A stretch of DNA of 64,000 nucleotides from Globisporangium splendens. Its lineage: Eukaryota; Oomycota; Peronosporomycetes; Pythiales; Pythiaceae. Positions 1-10,364 of this stretch are shown piece after piece (position 1 is the first letter of the stretch; each line of letters starts with the position of its first letter). The stretch covers positions 62,001 to 126,000 of the forward strand of contig VFIW01000080.1 in NCBI GenBank assembly GCA_006386115.1. The letters run 5' to 3'. The notes under the pieces are model-generated. The model had not been told where the DNA came from. It saw only the letters and a program-made list of their open reading frames with translations, and did no database searches. Position numbers and translations under genes: made by a program.

Positions 1-386
1 CGGCAATGTGTCGCTGATGAGGCGACTCCTTGAACTGAAAGATGGGACGCGTGTGTAGCATCAGTGTCAGTGTCCCTTAGCAGTGTCGTGCGGGATGGCG
101 AATTGATCGCCTCAGTGGACGGACGTGGGTTGAAGTTCGACGTGAAATCTCCTCGTTGCATGCATCTTCATCATAGACGATTTGCTGATCGTGTTCTCAC
201 CTTCGTGTCCTTGTAGAGACTCCGGATGGAGTAATCTAGACTGGAACGTCTTGGGACCGCACAGCAATGTGCTGGGGTTTTGTTTCAGATGAAAGCAAAG
301 CGATGGTTGCTGCAACTCGCTTCTTTGCCACCACCAACGGTTGATACGATTTGCCGACTTGACACTCAATCGCCCGTGGTTGTGTT

Positions 387-400
387 TCATTATCCAATTC
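387..400 (+). promoter_or_regulatory. Oomycete Inr/FPR-like core promoter
   Basis: TCATTATCCAATTC matches 12 of 14 positions of the oomycete core element TCATTYYNCAWTTT and lies 58-71 nt upstream of the pectate lyase ATG at 458. The mirror copy is at 5378-5391 on the other strand. Confidence 0.6.
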
Positions 401-457
401 GCCAAGCAGTGCTCAAGCCGCACCAAGCAACCAAGCTCTACCAGTTCCACGAACAAC

Positions 458-1246
458 ATGTTGTACTCTTTCGTCGCATCTGCCGCAGTCATCGCTGCTG
501 CTGCAACCATCGCTACTTCGTCCGCAGCGCCAATGCCCACTGGCACCTGGCCAACGAGCATGGGGAACGTCAAGTACGACAAGCCGTACGTGGTGAAGGT
601 TGGAAAGCCGTTCGACGGTGGCATGAAGACCTACGAACGCTCCAACAAGCAATGCACGGGCAACGATGAAGGTGACAAGGACGGCGCGGTCTTCATCGTT
701 GAGCCCGGTGCGATCCTGAAAAATGTGATCATCGGCAAGGCTCAGAGCGAGGGCGTCCATTGCGAGGAAGGTGGCTGCACGATCGAGAACGTGTGGTGGG
801 ACGACGTGTGCGAAGACGCGCTCAGCATCAAGGGCGGCTCAGCGTCGAGTGTATCGAACGTCATTGGCGGTGGTGCTCGCTACGCCAAGGACAAGATCAT
901 CCAACACAACGGCTACGGCACCGTCAACATCGATGGCTTCTATGCGCAGGACTTTGGTAAGCTGTACCGATCGTGTGGTACTTGCAAGACCAAGATCAGT
1001 CGCAAGGTCTCGATCTCGAACGTGTACGCGGTGAACCCAACGGTCGGCATCGCGACCGTGAACAAGAACTATGGCGATGAGGCCAAGCTGAGCAACATCA
1101 AGATCAAGACGTCCAAGAAAATCTCCGACCTCGATGTCTGCGGTTGGTCGGAAGCTGTGTTCGTGGGCGAGCCGGGATGGCTGGGCCGCGGTCCTTCACA
1201 CCCACTTTGCCAATACGCTGAGAGCACCATTCAGTTCATCAAGTAA
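458..1246 (+). CDS. Secreted pectate lyase, PL3 family (copy 1)
   Basis: Predicted 262-residue secreted pectate lyase that would cleave de-esterified pectin of plant cell walls by Ca-dependent beta-elimination (family knowledge). Residues 1-24 form a signal peptide rich in Ala, Val and Ile, with likely cleavage after SSAA just before PMPTGTWP. Family landmarks include the block [15 protein letters not shown], followed by GGGARYAKDKIIQHNGYG and a Cys-rich stretch (RSCGTCKTK). The open frame continues upstream to 341, but the ATG at 458 gives a clean signal peptide and sits about 60 nt after an Inr/FPR promoter match. No intron. The gene lies in the left arm of the inverted repeat. The copy at 4532-5320 differs by one residue (K to R). 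Confidence 0.93.
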   Translation: MLYSFVASAAVIAAAATIATSSAAPMPTGTWPTSMGNVKYDKPYVVKVGKPFDGGMKTYERSNKQCTGNDEGDKDGAVFIVEPGAILKNVIIGKAQSEGVHCEEGGCTIENVWWDDVCEDALSIKGGSASSVSNVIGGGARYAKDKIIQHNGYGTVNIDGFYAQDFGKLYRSCGTCKTKISRKVSISNVYAVNPTVGIATVNKNYGDEAKLSNIKIKTSKKISDLDVCGWSEAVFVGEPGWLGRGPSHPLCQYAESTIQFIK

Positions 1247-1813
1247 TCGTCCATTTGGTGGAGCAAGATGTGAATGAATGCATTTACTTCGACACTCTCA
1301 GGTGGCGACACTAGGAATGTGAACGTTGTGTGTCGAGGAAAATTTGATGGCGTAGTGTTGGGAAGCAAGCTATCAGATTTGAGGTGATCAGTTGAGCTAC
1401 CCAACTGACAGTCAGTGATAACCTTTTCGAATTAAGTGCTTGTTGTCTGTCAGGTGGACGTTTCTAGTACTGGTCGGCTCCGGTGACCAGTAGCTTCAAC
1501 ATGCGTTGCATAAGCGAGACGTGTCCATCAACAATTTGCTTTGACCGTTCAAGTAAATGAGTACATTTGGCTACTGAACAGGAGCCACTGGTGCTATGTG
1601 GACAAGTTGCAATTGCCGTTGCAGTTTGTTGCTCTGGATGAGCACATAAACGATTGCAAAACTCATAGGAAGGAATGTATTATCACCACGATCGGTTAGA
1701 GTTCACATCGAGTGAAAGTGCAACACGTGATTCTCTTTCACGAGAGCAATAACGATTAAACCCAACATGCAAACAAACAGTACACTCAAACACAGTTTTG
1801 AATGGTTCAGTAA
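1247..1813. other. Intergenic part of inverted repeat, no gene seen
   Basis: About 570 bp between two convergent pectate lyase ends. It is mirrored at 3965-4531. No coding or RNA feature was recognised. Confidence 0.6.
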
Positions 1814-2595
1814 TCACTTAATGAAAGTCACGGCGCTCGTCGAGTACTGGCAAAGTGGAGGCGACGGACCATGGCCAAGCTTCTTCGGCTCACCCGACGT
1901 CACAGCCTGAGACCACGCGCACACCTCCACCTTGGACGTCGCCTTCGACGTCTTGATCTTGATGTTGCTCAGCTTGGCTTCGTCGCCATAGTTCTTGTTC
2001 ACGGTCACGATGCCGACCTTCGGGTTCACGGCGTACACGTTGGCGACCGAGACCTTGCGCTGGATCTTGGTCTTGCAGTTGCCACAGGCGCGGAACAGCT
2101 TGCCAAAGTCTTGCACGTAGAAGCCGTCGATGCTGACGGAGCCGTAGCCGTTGTGTTGGATGACCTTGTCTTCGGCGTAGCGAGCGCCGCCACCGATGAC
2201 CTTGGTCACGCTGGATGCCGAGCCCCCTTGATGCTGAGCGCGTCTTCGCACACGTCGTCCCACCACACGTTCTGGATCGTGCAGCCACCTTGGTCGCAGT
2301 GCACGCCTTCCGTTTGCGCCTTGCCGATGATGACGTTCTTGAGCGTGGCGCCAGGCTCGACGAGGAAGACCGCGCCGGCGCTACCGCCCTCAGCCTGGTC
2401 CGTGCATTGCACGTTGGAGCGTTCGTAGGTCTTCATGGCACCGTCGAAGGTTGTGCCGGCCTTGACTACGTGAGGCGCGCTGTACTTGACGGTGCCGGTG
2501 CTGGCTGGCCACGTCCCGGTGGGCATTGGCGCGGCCGAAGCGGTGGCGATGGTGGCGGCGAGGACAGCAGCGACGTTGACGATGGAGCGGACCAT
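1814..2595 (-). pseudogene. PL3 pectate lyase with single-base frameshift
   Basis: Reading from ATG at 2595, the protein matches the intact copy at 9508-10290 through the signal peptide and the EDALSIKG block, then leaves frame. The frame resumes ([13 protein letters not shown]) to the stop at 1814. The intact copy has gccgagccgccctt where this copy has gccgagccccctt, a single base lost within a C run around 2221-2227. Elsewhere the two coding regions appear almost identical. The break could be real pseudogenisation or a homopolymer sequencing error. The last 58 codons lie inside the left inverted-repeat arm, and the rest is in the spacer. Confidence 0.88.
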
Positions 2596-2661
2596 GTTGG
2601 GTGTTTTCTTGATTAGTCGGTTGAGGGATGAGTGATTGTGTGGACGGTGACTTGTGCTGGT

Positions 2662-2675
2662 CGATTTGAGAATGA
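2662..2675 (-). promoter_or_regulatory. Inr/FPR-like core promoter of the frameshifted lyase
   Basis: On the minus strand the segment reads TCATTCTCAAATCG, close to the oomycete Inr/FPR core, about 67-80 nt upstream of the ATG at 2595. It corresponds to the element at 10351-10364 of the intact paralogue. Confidence 0.5.
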
Positions 2676-3790
2676 AGAGTGTGATCGAGTGAGGATGTGG
2701 CTGAAAAGAATGAACGATGAGATCGGATGGTGTTCGACCTTGTGATTGCTCGTTCTATTTGGTACTAAATACATGGCTTGTAGTGGCTTGTGTGGCTTAT
2801 TCGGATATGTTGTTGACGCTCCAGTAACCTTATCCATCTAGCAGCGCTGCGGCTGATACTGTCGGGGGTGTCTGGCTGATGATACCCTCCGTCGCATCGT
2901 TAAGGTATCTTGCGTTGAGATGGCGTCTGGACAATGTGCAGTAGTGTTTCTTGCAAAGGAATGTCGAGGTCCATGTGGTTTCCGCACAAGCAAAGTAATC
3001 CATTGAGTGGCATCTGCTTAATCAGAAATGATAGGTTGCTTGAATCTTCTATAGATATGAGGATTGTAGCGAGGACTAAAGAAGTCGAGAAGTGATTGTT
3101 GATCCAGGCAGACTGATCGTCGCGCCGTTTGCAGATGGTAATCACTCGACAGAGGCTAATGTTTAGACCCCAGATGCCTTCATCAGGATGGCGCGTGTTG
3201 CTTTCGCGTTTGTTTGGTGTCTCAATGTGATGATTGGAGCATACGTGAATAGGTTGAAGGTTTCCCTTCCTCCGCGCGCATGTATCACTCTGGTGTACGG
3301 TGGGTCCATTTTTTTCGGATCTTGGTTGGTCACTACTGCAGAGAGACACTGAGAAATGAAAAGTACGGCAAACTTAATCGCGAAGAGATCTTTGGACGCA
3401 GATGGACAAGGACTGTGACAAAAAAGAGACGTCCTCATTAGCGCGTCTTTGTGTTTACAGAAGCGCGTTCCCAATGAAGCACGATCTGGTTGTCCAGTTT
3501 TGTGTATTGGAATCCATTTTGGTCGAAGGACCACAATGGCGCCGTCTGTACCCCGAAAGGATGAGAGGCGTGGGTTGATGACCGACAACGCCAAGATACT
3601 GTGTCACCACTACTGTAGCACGAATCCGTGTACTAATCGTCACGTTGATCACCATGTTGGTCACACTTCTTTCGAGTCGGCCTCATATCCCACGGTGTTA
3701 TCTTTGGAGACTTGCACTGCAGCCGCGGCGGTAGACAGCCATACGGAAACATGGAGAGCTCTTCATTCTCAAATCGACCAGCACAAGCAC
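2676..3790. other. Inverted-repeat spacer, diverged 5' flank of lyase paralogue
   Basis: No gene was recognised. Translated fragments resemble those at 10760-11050, upstream of the paralogue at 9508-10290 (for example CPSASKDLFAIKFAVLF here and CPSASRNLFTSKFSVLF there). The duplication therefore once included about 700 bp of flank, which has since diverged much more than the coding part. Confidence 0.55.
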
Positions 3791-3964
3791 GGCGACGAAG
3801 CCAAGCTGAGCAACATCAAGATCAAGACGTCGAAGGCGACGTCCAAGGTGGAGGTGTGCGCGTGGTCTCAGGCTGTGACGTCGGGTGAGCCGAAGAAGCT
3901 TGGCCATGGTCCGTCGCCTCCACTTTGCCAGTACTCGACGAGCGCCGTGACTTTCATTAAGTGA
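3791..3964 (+). pseudogene. 3' fragment of PL3 pectate lyase
   Basis: The last 57 codons plus stop of the lyase at 1814-2595, reversed by the inverted duplication. The fragment begins exactly at the repeat boundary, in the codons for GDEAKLSNIKIKTSK, and ends with the shared C-terminus STSAVTFIK. The upstream DNA is unrelated spacer, so no signal peptide or catalytic core is encoded. An open frame from 3449 runs into it by chance. Confidence 0.88.
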
Positions 3965-4531
3965 TTACTGAACCATTCAAAACTGTGTTTGAGTGTACTG
4001 TTTGTTTGCATGTTGGGTTTAATCGTTATTGCTCTCGTGAAAGAGAATCACGTGTTGCACTTTCACTCGATGTGAACTCTAACCGATCGTGGTGATAATA
4101 CATTCCTTCCTATGAGTTTTGCAATCGTTTATGTGCTCATCCAGAGCAACAAACTGCAACGGCAATTGCAACTTGTCCACATAGCACCAGTGGCTCCTGT
4201 TCAGTAGCCAAATGTACTCATTTACTTGAACGGTCAAAGCAAATTGTTGATGGACACGTCTCGCTTATGCAACGCATGTTGAAGCTACTGGTCACCGGAG
4301 CCGACCAGTACTAGAAACGTCCACCTGACAGACAACAAGCACTTAATTCGAAAAGGTTATCACTGACTGTCAGTTGGGTAGCTCAACTGATCACCTCAAA
4401 TCTGATAGCTTGCTTCCCAACACTACGCCATCAAATTTTCCTCGACACACAACGTTCACATTCCTAGTGTCGCCACCTGAGAGTGTCGAAGTAAATGCAT
4501 TCATTCACATCTTGCTCCACCAAATGGACGA

Positions 4532-5320
4532 TTACTTGATGAACTGAATGGTGCTCTCAGCGTATTGGCAAAGTGGGTGTGAAGGACCGCGGCCCAGCCA
4601 TCCCGGCTCGCCCACGAACACAGCTTCCGACCAACCGCAGACATCGAGGTCGGAGATTTTCTTGGACGTCTTGATCTTGATGTTGCTCAGCCTGGCCTCA
4701 TCGCCATAGTTCTTGTTCACGGTCGCGATGCCGACCGTTGGGTTCACCGCGTACACGTTCGAGATCGAGACCTTGCGACTGATCTTGGTCTTGCAAGTAC
4801 CACACGATCGGTACAGCTTACCAAAGTCCTGCGCATAGAAGCCATCGATGTTGACGGTGCCGTAGCCGTTGTGTTGGATGATCTTGTCCTTGGCGTAGCG
4901 AGCACCACCGCCAATGACGTTCGATACACTCGACGCTGAGCCGCCCTTGATGCTGAGCGCGTCTTCGCACACGTCGTCCCACCACACGTTCTCGATCGTG
5001 CAGCCACCTTCCTCGCAATGGACGCCCTCGCTCTGAGCCTTGCCGATGATCACATTTTTCAGGATCGCACCGGGCTCAACGATGAAGACCGCGCCGTCCT
5101 TGTCACCTTCATCGTTGCCCGTGCATTGCTTGTTGGAGCGTTCGTAGGTCTTCATGCCACCGTCGAACGGCTTTCCAACCTTCACCACGTACGGTTTGTC
5201 GTACTTGACGTTCCCCATGCTCGTTGGCCAGGTGCCAGTGGGCATTGGCGCTGCGGACGAAGTAGCGATGGTTGCAGCAGCAGCGATGACTGCGGCAGAT
5301 GCGACGAAAGAGTACAACAT
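4532..5320 (-). CDS. Secreted pectate lyase, PL3 family (mirror copy)
   Basis: The same 262-residue protein as at 458-1246, on the opposite strand in the right arm of the inverted repeat, with one residue change (GDEARLSN instead of GDEAKLSN) and one silent change. It has an intact signal peptide, the [15 protein letters not shown] block, Cys positions and stop codon. Its own Inr/FPR element is at 5378-5391. Both copies look functional, so this is either a very recent duplication or a product of assembly. Confidence 0.92.
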   Translation of the reverse strand: MLYSFVASAAVIAAAATIATSSAAPMPTGTWPTSMGNVKYDKPYVVKVGKPFDGGMKTYERSNKQCTGNDEGDKDGAVFIVEPGAILKNVIIGKAQSEGVHCEEGGCTIENVWWDDVCEDALSIKGGSASSVSNVIGGGARYAKDKIIQHNGYGTVNIDGFYAQDFGKLYRSCGTCKTKISRKVSISNVYAVNPTVGIATVNKNYGDEARLSNIKIKTSKKISDLDVCGWSEAVFVGEPGWLGRGPSHPLCQYAESTIQFIK

Positions 5321-5777
5321 GTTGTTCGTGGAACTGGTAGAGCTTGGTTGCTTGGTGCGGCTTGAGCACTGCTTGGCGAATTGGATAATGAAACACAACC
5401 ACGGGCGATTGAGTGTCAAGTCGGCAAATCGTATCAACCGTTGGTGGTGGCAAAGAAGCGAGTTGCAGCAACCATCGCTTTGCTTTCATCTGAAACAAAA
5501 CCCCAGCACATTGCTGTGCGGTCCCAAGACGTTCCAGTCTAGATTACTCCATCCGGAGTCTCTACAAGGACACGAAGGTGAGAACACGATCAGCAAATCG
5601 TCTATGATGAAGATGCATGCAACGAGGAGATTTCACGTCGAACTTCAACCCACGTCCGTCCACTGAGGCGATCAATTCGCCATCCCGCACGACACTGCTA
5701 AGGGACACTGACACTGATGCTACACACGCGTCCCATCTTTCAGTTCAAGGAGTCGCCTCATCAGCGACACATTGCCG

Positions 5778-6819
5778 TGAGAATCGAGTTTCTTTGTAAC
5801 CAGACCACAGCATTGACTTGAGCGAATGCGTCCTTCGTGCTTTAATTCGGCTCGATTAACATATGATCAACTGCCTTCGACTCAATAAATACAGATCGAC
5901 GTCCTTCGTGCTGCACAGATTGTACTGCAGTACTGAATGTTCGACAAACTCATCTATGCAACAAAAATGATGACGGGGTGATGCATTTGTGTCAATGCCG
6001 ATGATGAAGTGAAGGATGGTGGCCTTCTGTATACATACCGGAACATCTTCCAGGTGCAGAAACGCAGCATCCTTCACATTGACAGGAATCCATCACTCTC
6101 AACGGGAGAGCGAACTGACAAGACGTACTGTACTGATCGGCTGATGAGCAGCTCTCGATCGACGCGTATCATTGAAATTTTGGTGACGATCGCCACTTCG
6201 ACATGGACTGATCATGACACGGTCGCTCTTGAGTTGTTTACGCCTGAACGAGTGGCAAAGACCAATAGACAGCACCTTCAATATCAAGTTGGATGCAATT
6301 CCAAATGAGTCATCTGAAGATGGACACCCACAATCTTGTTCCTCGAATACAGACACCTCGGATATATATCTAATCACCTTACGTAATTTACAAATTGCCC
6401 ATCGTGTAACTGTGCGAAAGCAAAAGAGTTGTCTCTTATGAAATTTTACATACCTGCTTTAATGTTGCTGGGGTTGAGATTGCATCTTACTCGGTGCCGG
6501 TGCAATAGCCAACAAGTCAACTGTTTGGCTGGGACATGGACTGGCACCAACAATCTACACCCAGCACTCTGCCTACGGGCGAAGCAGCACGCACTGCAAG
6601 AACGTACCTACGGGAGGGATCGGCGAGGCGCCTGTGTCACCTTGGATGCTGATGAGACTCGGAGATGAAATCGCCTGTGGTGTTGCAACTTAGAAGATGG
6701 ATATTTGTTTGGAAACATACCTCGCATTAAAACTGAAACCATGGCCAACAAGTCATCCTATCAATGCTTGCTGTGAATACTCGAGTGTGCGCGTTACTGA
6801 TGCTACCGAAAAATACAAT
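5778..6819. other. Gene-poor DNA
   Basis: Only short open frames without recognisable similarity. Nothing supportable was seen. Confidence 0.5.
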
Positions 6820-7080
6820 TTCTATTCCATCCGCAGCAAACGCATCACCACAAGGTTGGACACTCAACAATTCAGGAACAGTGATCTGCTTCGTGAGTCG
6901 GACCTTGGTCTTGCTGAAGCGATTCAGTTGTTGTCGGTGGACAAAAAGGAAATGCGATCGCCGGAGTGCCCATCGCCGGAGTGCCCATCGCCGGAGTGCC
7001 CATCGCCTCTCTTCTCCTGCACCCACTGTGGTGCATGCGATCGGAGCGGTACAGTATTAGTCCCATCCGCAACCGACTAA
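6820..7080 (+). mobile_element. Possible retrotransposon gag relic
   Basis: The plus frame ending at 7080 reads RLDTQQFRNSDLLRESDLGL followed by AEAIQLLSVDKKEM and, after a short repeat, CTHCGACDRSG. This recalls the LLRE-x-DL-x-L-x-x-AI motif of Ty3/gypsy gag proteins just upstream of a zinc knuckle. No reverse transcriptase or LTR was recognised nearby. The assignment is tentative. Confidence 0.3.
6957..7007. repeat. 15-bp minisatellite, 3.4 copies
   Basis: Perfect tandem copies of atcgccggagtgccc at 6957-6971, 6972-6986 and 6987-7001, plus a partial copy to 7007. In the plus frame it encodes PSPEC repeats. Confidence 0.95.
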
Positions 7081-9507
7081 AGGGGTGAGTGACGTGGCCT
7101 CCAGCAGACAGGTACGGCTGATTCACTTTAGGCGCTTCCTATCGTCGCGGTTAAACCTTGCAGGTTTGAATCATCGCTGCTGATCTTACTACAGCTTAAT
7201 ACTTCGACTGGATGACAAAGCCTCAGACTTTATTGTATACTCTCCCGAGTAATCTCAACACGATCGGCGCTACAGTAATCGCATACACACATAGCCCCTG
7301 AAAATTTGGATCACACTCATCAGACTCAGAGCAGTTTCCAGTCACGCAAGTTGCGTGACAGGACGCTGTCCTGCTCGATGAGTCGATGCGATGGCCCAGC
7401 CTCCTCACCTGTCAGGGTATGGACACAATCCCAGCATTCTCGAGCGCTTCCAGGCGTTTGTATCCCACCCACAAACTTGTTGACGGCGCCAGCAAAAACG
7501 TAGTGTTTTTCTCTCTAGTACTGGGTAGTGCGTTAATGGACACAGTCAAAAGTGTGCTTCAGGCGCATACGATCAACAAGCCCAGTACTTTCAATGCACA
7601 GCTAGCGAGGTGTGCCAGTATTCGCCTCCACGGGGTACACATCAAACTTGCTGACACGTTCGCACGTCAATCTGACATGGAGGATCGCTTCCAGCCTGAC
7701 CACCGGATGGACACTCGCTGAGCTGGAAGTGTTCAGTTATAATTTGCAAGATGCAATGCTGATGCGACACACAACACTCAGAAAGAAACTTTCGATGGAA
7801 ACGAGCATCCAAATGTCAATAATCACTTAATCGCGAAGTCCCGGCTATAGAAGATTTGGACACTCTCGGTGCATCAGCGGAGAGATGGAACTTCGCAGTA
7901 GAAAGGCACCATCTGTTTCTACTGAAAGTGATGACGCCGGTACGTCTACAGTTGTTCTTTGACGTGCAAAGCTGCGCAATGTTGACGAAAAATTTCGTGT
8001 CGCTCCCGCTGCATGTTTATTAGGATGCGATTGCTATCTGCATCTTGAAATACAACGCCGAAGCGAACAGGAGATTCGCATTGAGAATTGCAAAAAGTGA
8101 TCGAGGTTTGCTAATTCACATTGGTTTCAGGATCCAAAATGGTCCAAGCGTTTTTGTTCCGACTCGGATTGGATAGGCGGAAATGTCTGGTTGCTGATGT
8201 TTGCTCCTCCTTCAACTCAGCCATTTGCACTGTTTCCGTGATGTCAAGGAGATGCTCAGAAGGCACCAGCAACTCGTTGAAGTTTACGATTGCCAATCAC
8301 CCTGTTTGCAAAAGAGGTGGCGTTTCGTCTTGGCGTGTCACCGTAAAGAGGATGGACTCCCTTTCACCTTCATGTTCATGATTTACAGTACAAATGAAGA
8401 ACTTTTTATCCTGCGTCACCTGCTGCATGTCTCGCGATTTCTGAGTCGGAAGTGGGATGCTGTCTGCTCCAAGTAGTAGGTTAAATGCACTATTTGGTCC
8501 ATCTCTGCATGCTTGTCTTCATTGAATGAATTAATTGCGAATTAGTACATCATCAGCAATCGCACTCAGCGAAACGAGAAACATGCCTAGAGGATCCTGA
8601 TGATGGCCGTATCTTGTTTCCCTAATTACAGTGCGTCATTGTGGTGCTTCGAGTAGGATTATGATCGTCGTTGAGGAACTGTAGACGCACGCCTCACGTC
8701 CTAATGTGCCTGACGGCTTCGTGCGGCTCCATCCATGTGTGTCCCCAGAGCATCTTTTGGCGTCCTACATCGTTGGCGACGTATCTCGGAGCTGGAGAGC
8801 TTGCAGACAGTTTAGAATTCCGAACGATTTTTGAAAATTGCAATGAGATGATGCAATAATGATGTTTATGGGAATGATGTAAATAATAGTCACTTTGACA
8901 GTGCAGAATTGTCGATTGTGACACTAATTTAACACAATATACCGAGAAACACCGACATTGCGATGCTGTCCTTTATAACGAATGCTGACGTCCATCTCGG
9001 TTCATTGACGGGACAGATGGACAAAAAAGGTATGGATAGGACGGAGAGACAATGGCCAACCCCTAAAGAAGTGTTGCTTCCAGCTCTGCACGGTCAGCGG
9101 CGTTGGACGCAACATCCTACGCACACGGCAGGACACAGTACGCATTCCTACCATCACAGTACTTGCACCAACTTTGTGAATGGAGGATAGTTTATAAACG
9201 AGTTCTAGTGTGCGTGTGCGAGACTGCTAAAGACGTGGATTGAGTGACAAGCTGCCACGCCACTGTCTGAGCCAATGAAGACGAATCACTCTTGACAGAA
9301 CAAAAACACAAATCCATCGCCCAATGACCAAGAGCTGCAACAACAGATCATAAAAGAGAACTAAATACATTGAAAACCAAGCTTGGACAATTTGTAAACC
9401 TGACAGTTGGTTAACCAGTACTTGTCAATACGACCGAAAAGAGCAATTCACGTATCAGCAGTAGAGCACTACAAAATACTGGTTCATGTATCCGCACAAC
9501 GAGACAT
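7081..9507. other. Gene-poor DNA
   Basis: About 2.4 kb of short open frames on both strands with no recognisable domain, signal peptide or RNA. It is probably decayed repeats. Confidence 0.5.
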
Positions 9508-10290
9508 CTACTTAATGAAAGTCACGGCGCTCGTCGAGTACTGGCAAAGTGGAGGCGACGGACCATGGCCAAGCTTCTTCGGCTCACCCGACGTCACAGC
9601 CTGAGACCACGCGCACACCTCCACCTTGGACGTCGCCTTCGACGTCTTGATCTTGATGTTGCTCAGCTTGGCTTCGTCGCCATAGTTCTTGTTCACGGTC
9701 ACGATGCCGACCTTCGGGTTCACGGCGTACACGTTGGCGACCGAGACCTTGCGCTGGATCTTGGTCTTGCAGTTGCCACAGGCGCGGAACAGCTTGCCAA
9801 AGTCTTGCACGTAGAAGCCGTCGATGCTGACGGAGCCGTAGCCGTTGTGTTGGATGACCTTGTCTTCGGCGTAGCGAGCGCCGCCACCGATGACCTTGGT
9901 CACGCTGGACGCCGAGCCGCCCTTGATGCTGAGCGCGTCTTCGCACACGTCGTCCCACCACACGTTCTGGATCGTGCAGCCACCTTGGTCGCAGTGCACG
10001 CCTTCCGTTTGCGCCTTGCCGATGATGACGTTCTTGAGCGTGGCGCCAGGCTCGACGAGGAAGACCGCGCCGGCGCTACCGCCCTCAGCCTGGTCCGTGC
10101 ATTGCACGTTGGAGCGTTCGTAGGTCTTCATGGCACCGTCGAAGGTTGTGCCGGCCTTGACTACGTGAGGCGCGCTGTACTTGACGGTGCCGGTGCTGGC
10201 TGGCCACGTCCCGGTGGGCATTGGCGCGGCCGAAGCGGTGGCGATGGTGGCGGCGAGGACAGCAGCGACGTTGACGATGGAGCGGACCAT
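9508..10290 (-). CDS. Secreted pectate lyase, PL3 family (third locus)
   Basis: Intact 260-residue protein with a signal peptide of about 22 residues ([22 protein letters not shown]) followed by PMPTGTWP. It carries the family block [15 protein letters not shown], the GGGARYAEDKVIQHNGYG segment and the Cys cluster RACGNCKTK. It is the intact partner of the frameshifted gene at 1814-2595. The coding DNA is nearly identical while upstream DNA is diverged and downstream DNA is unrelated. Core promoter at 10351-10364. Secreted, acting on plant pectin (family knowledge). Confidence 0.93.
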   Translation of the reverse strand: MVRSIVNVAAVLAATIATASAAPMPTGTWPASTGTVKYSAPHVVKAGTTFDGAMKTYERSNVQCTDQAEGGSAGAVFLVEPGATLKNVIIGKAQTEGVHCDQGGCTIQNVWWDDVCEDALSIKGGSASSVTKVIGGGARYAEDKVIQHNGYGSVSIDGFYVQDFGKLFRACGNCKTKIQRKVSVANVYAVNPKVGIVTVNKNYGDEAKLSNIKIKTSKATSKVEVCAWSQAVTSGEPKKLGHGPSPPLCQYSTSAVTFIK

Positions 10291-10350
10291 GGTGAATGCT
10301 TGGTTGAGGGATGAGTGGTTGTGTGGATGCTGACTTGGGCTCTTGTTGGC

Positions 10351-10364
10351 GAATTTGAGAATGA
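10351..10364 (-). promoter_or_regulatory. Inr/FPR-like core promoter
   Basis: The minus strand reads TCATTCTCAAATTC (12 of 14 matches to the oomycete core), 61-74 nt upstream of the lyase ATG at 10290. Confidence 0.6.

Larger units (their letters stand above)
1..1987. repeat. Left arm of large inverted repeat
   Basis: The reverse complement of this segment matches 3791-5777 base for base with fixed coordinate sum 5778 (base 1 pairs with 5777, base 1987 with 3791). Only two differences were spotted by eye, at 583/5195 and 1086/4692. Homology stops at 1988/3790. The arm starts at or before the window edge, so its outer end is not seen. It holds a complete pectate lyase gene, about 570 bp of non-coding DNA (1247-1813), and the last 58 codons of a second pectate lyase. 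The spacer between arms is 1803 bp. Confidence 0.95.
3791..5777. repeat. Right arm of large inverted repeat
   Basis: Mirror image of 1-1987. The inner boundary is sharp at 3790/3791. Its outer end may extend beyond 5777, but the matching partner would lie outside the window. Confidence 0.95.

Noticed and set aside
3449..3790. 171-residue frame ending in lyase sequence as a novel chimeric gene
   Set aside because: The part before 3791 shows no signal peptide or similarity. The fusion is a by-product of the inverted-repeat boundary.
7140..7185. tRNA-like stretch ttgcaggtttgaatc
   Set aside because: No T-arm or acceptor pairing could be formed and no D-arm consensus is present.
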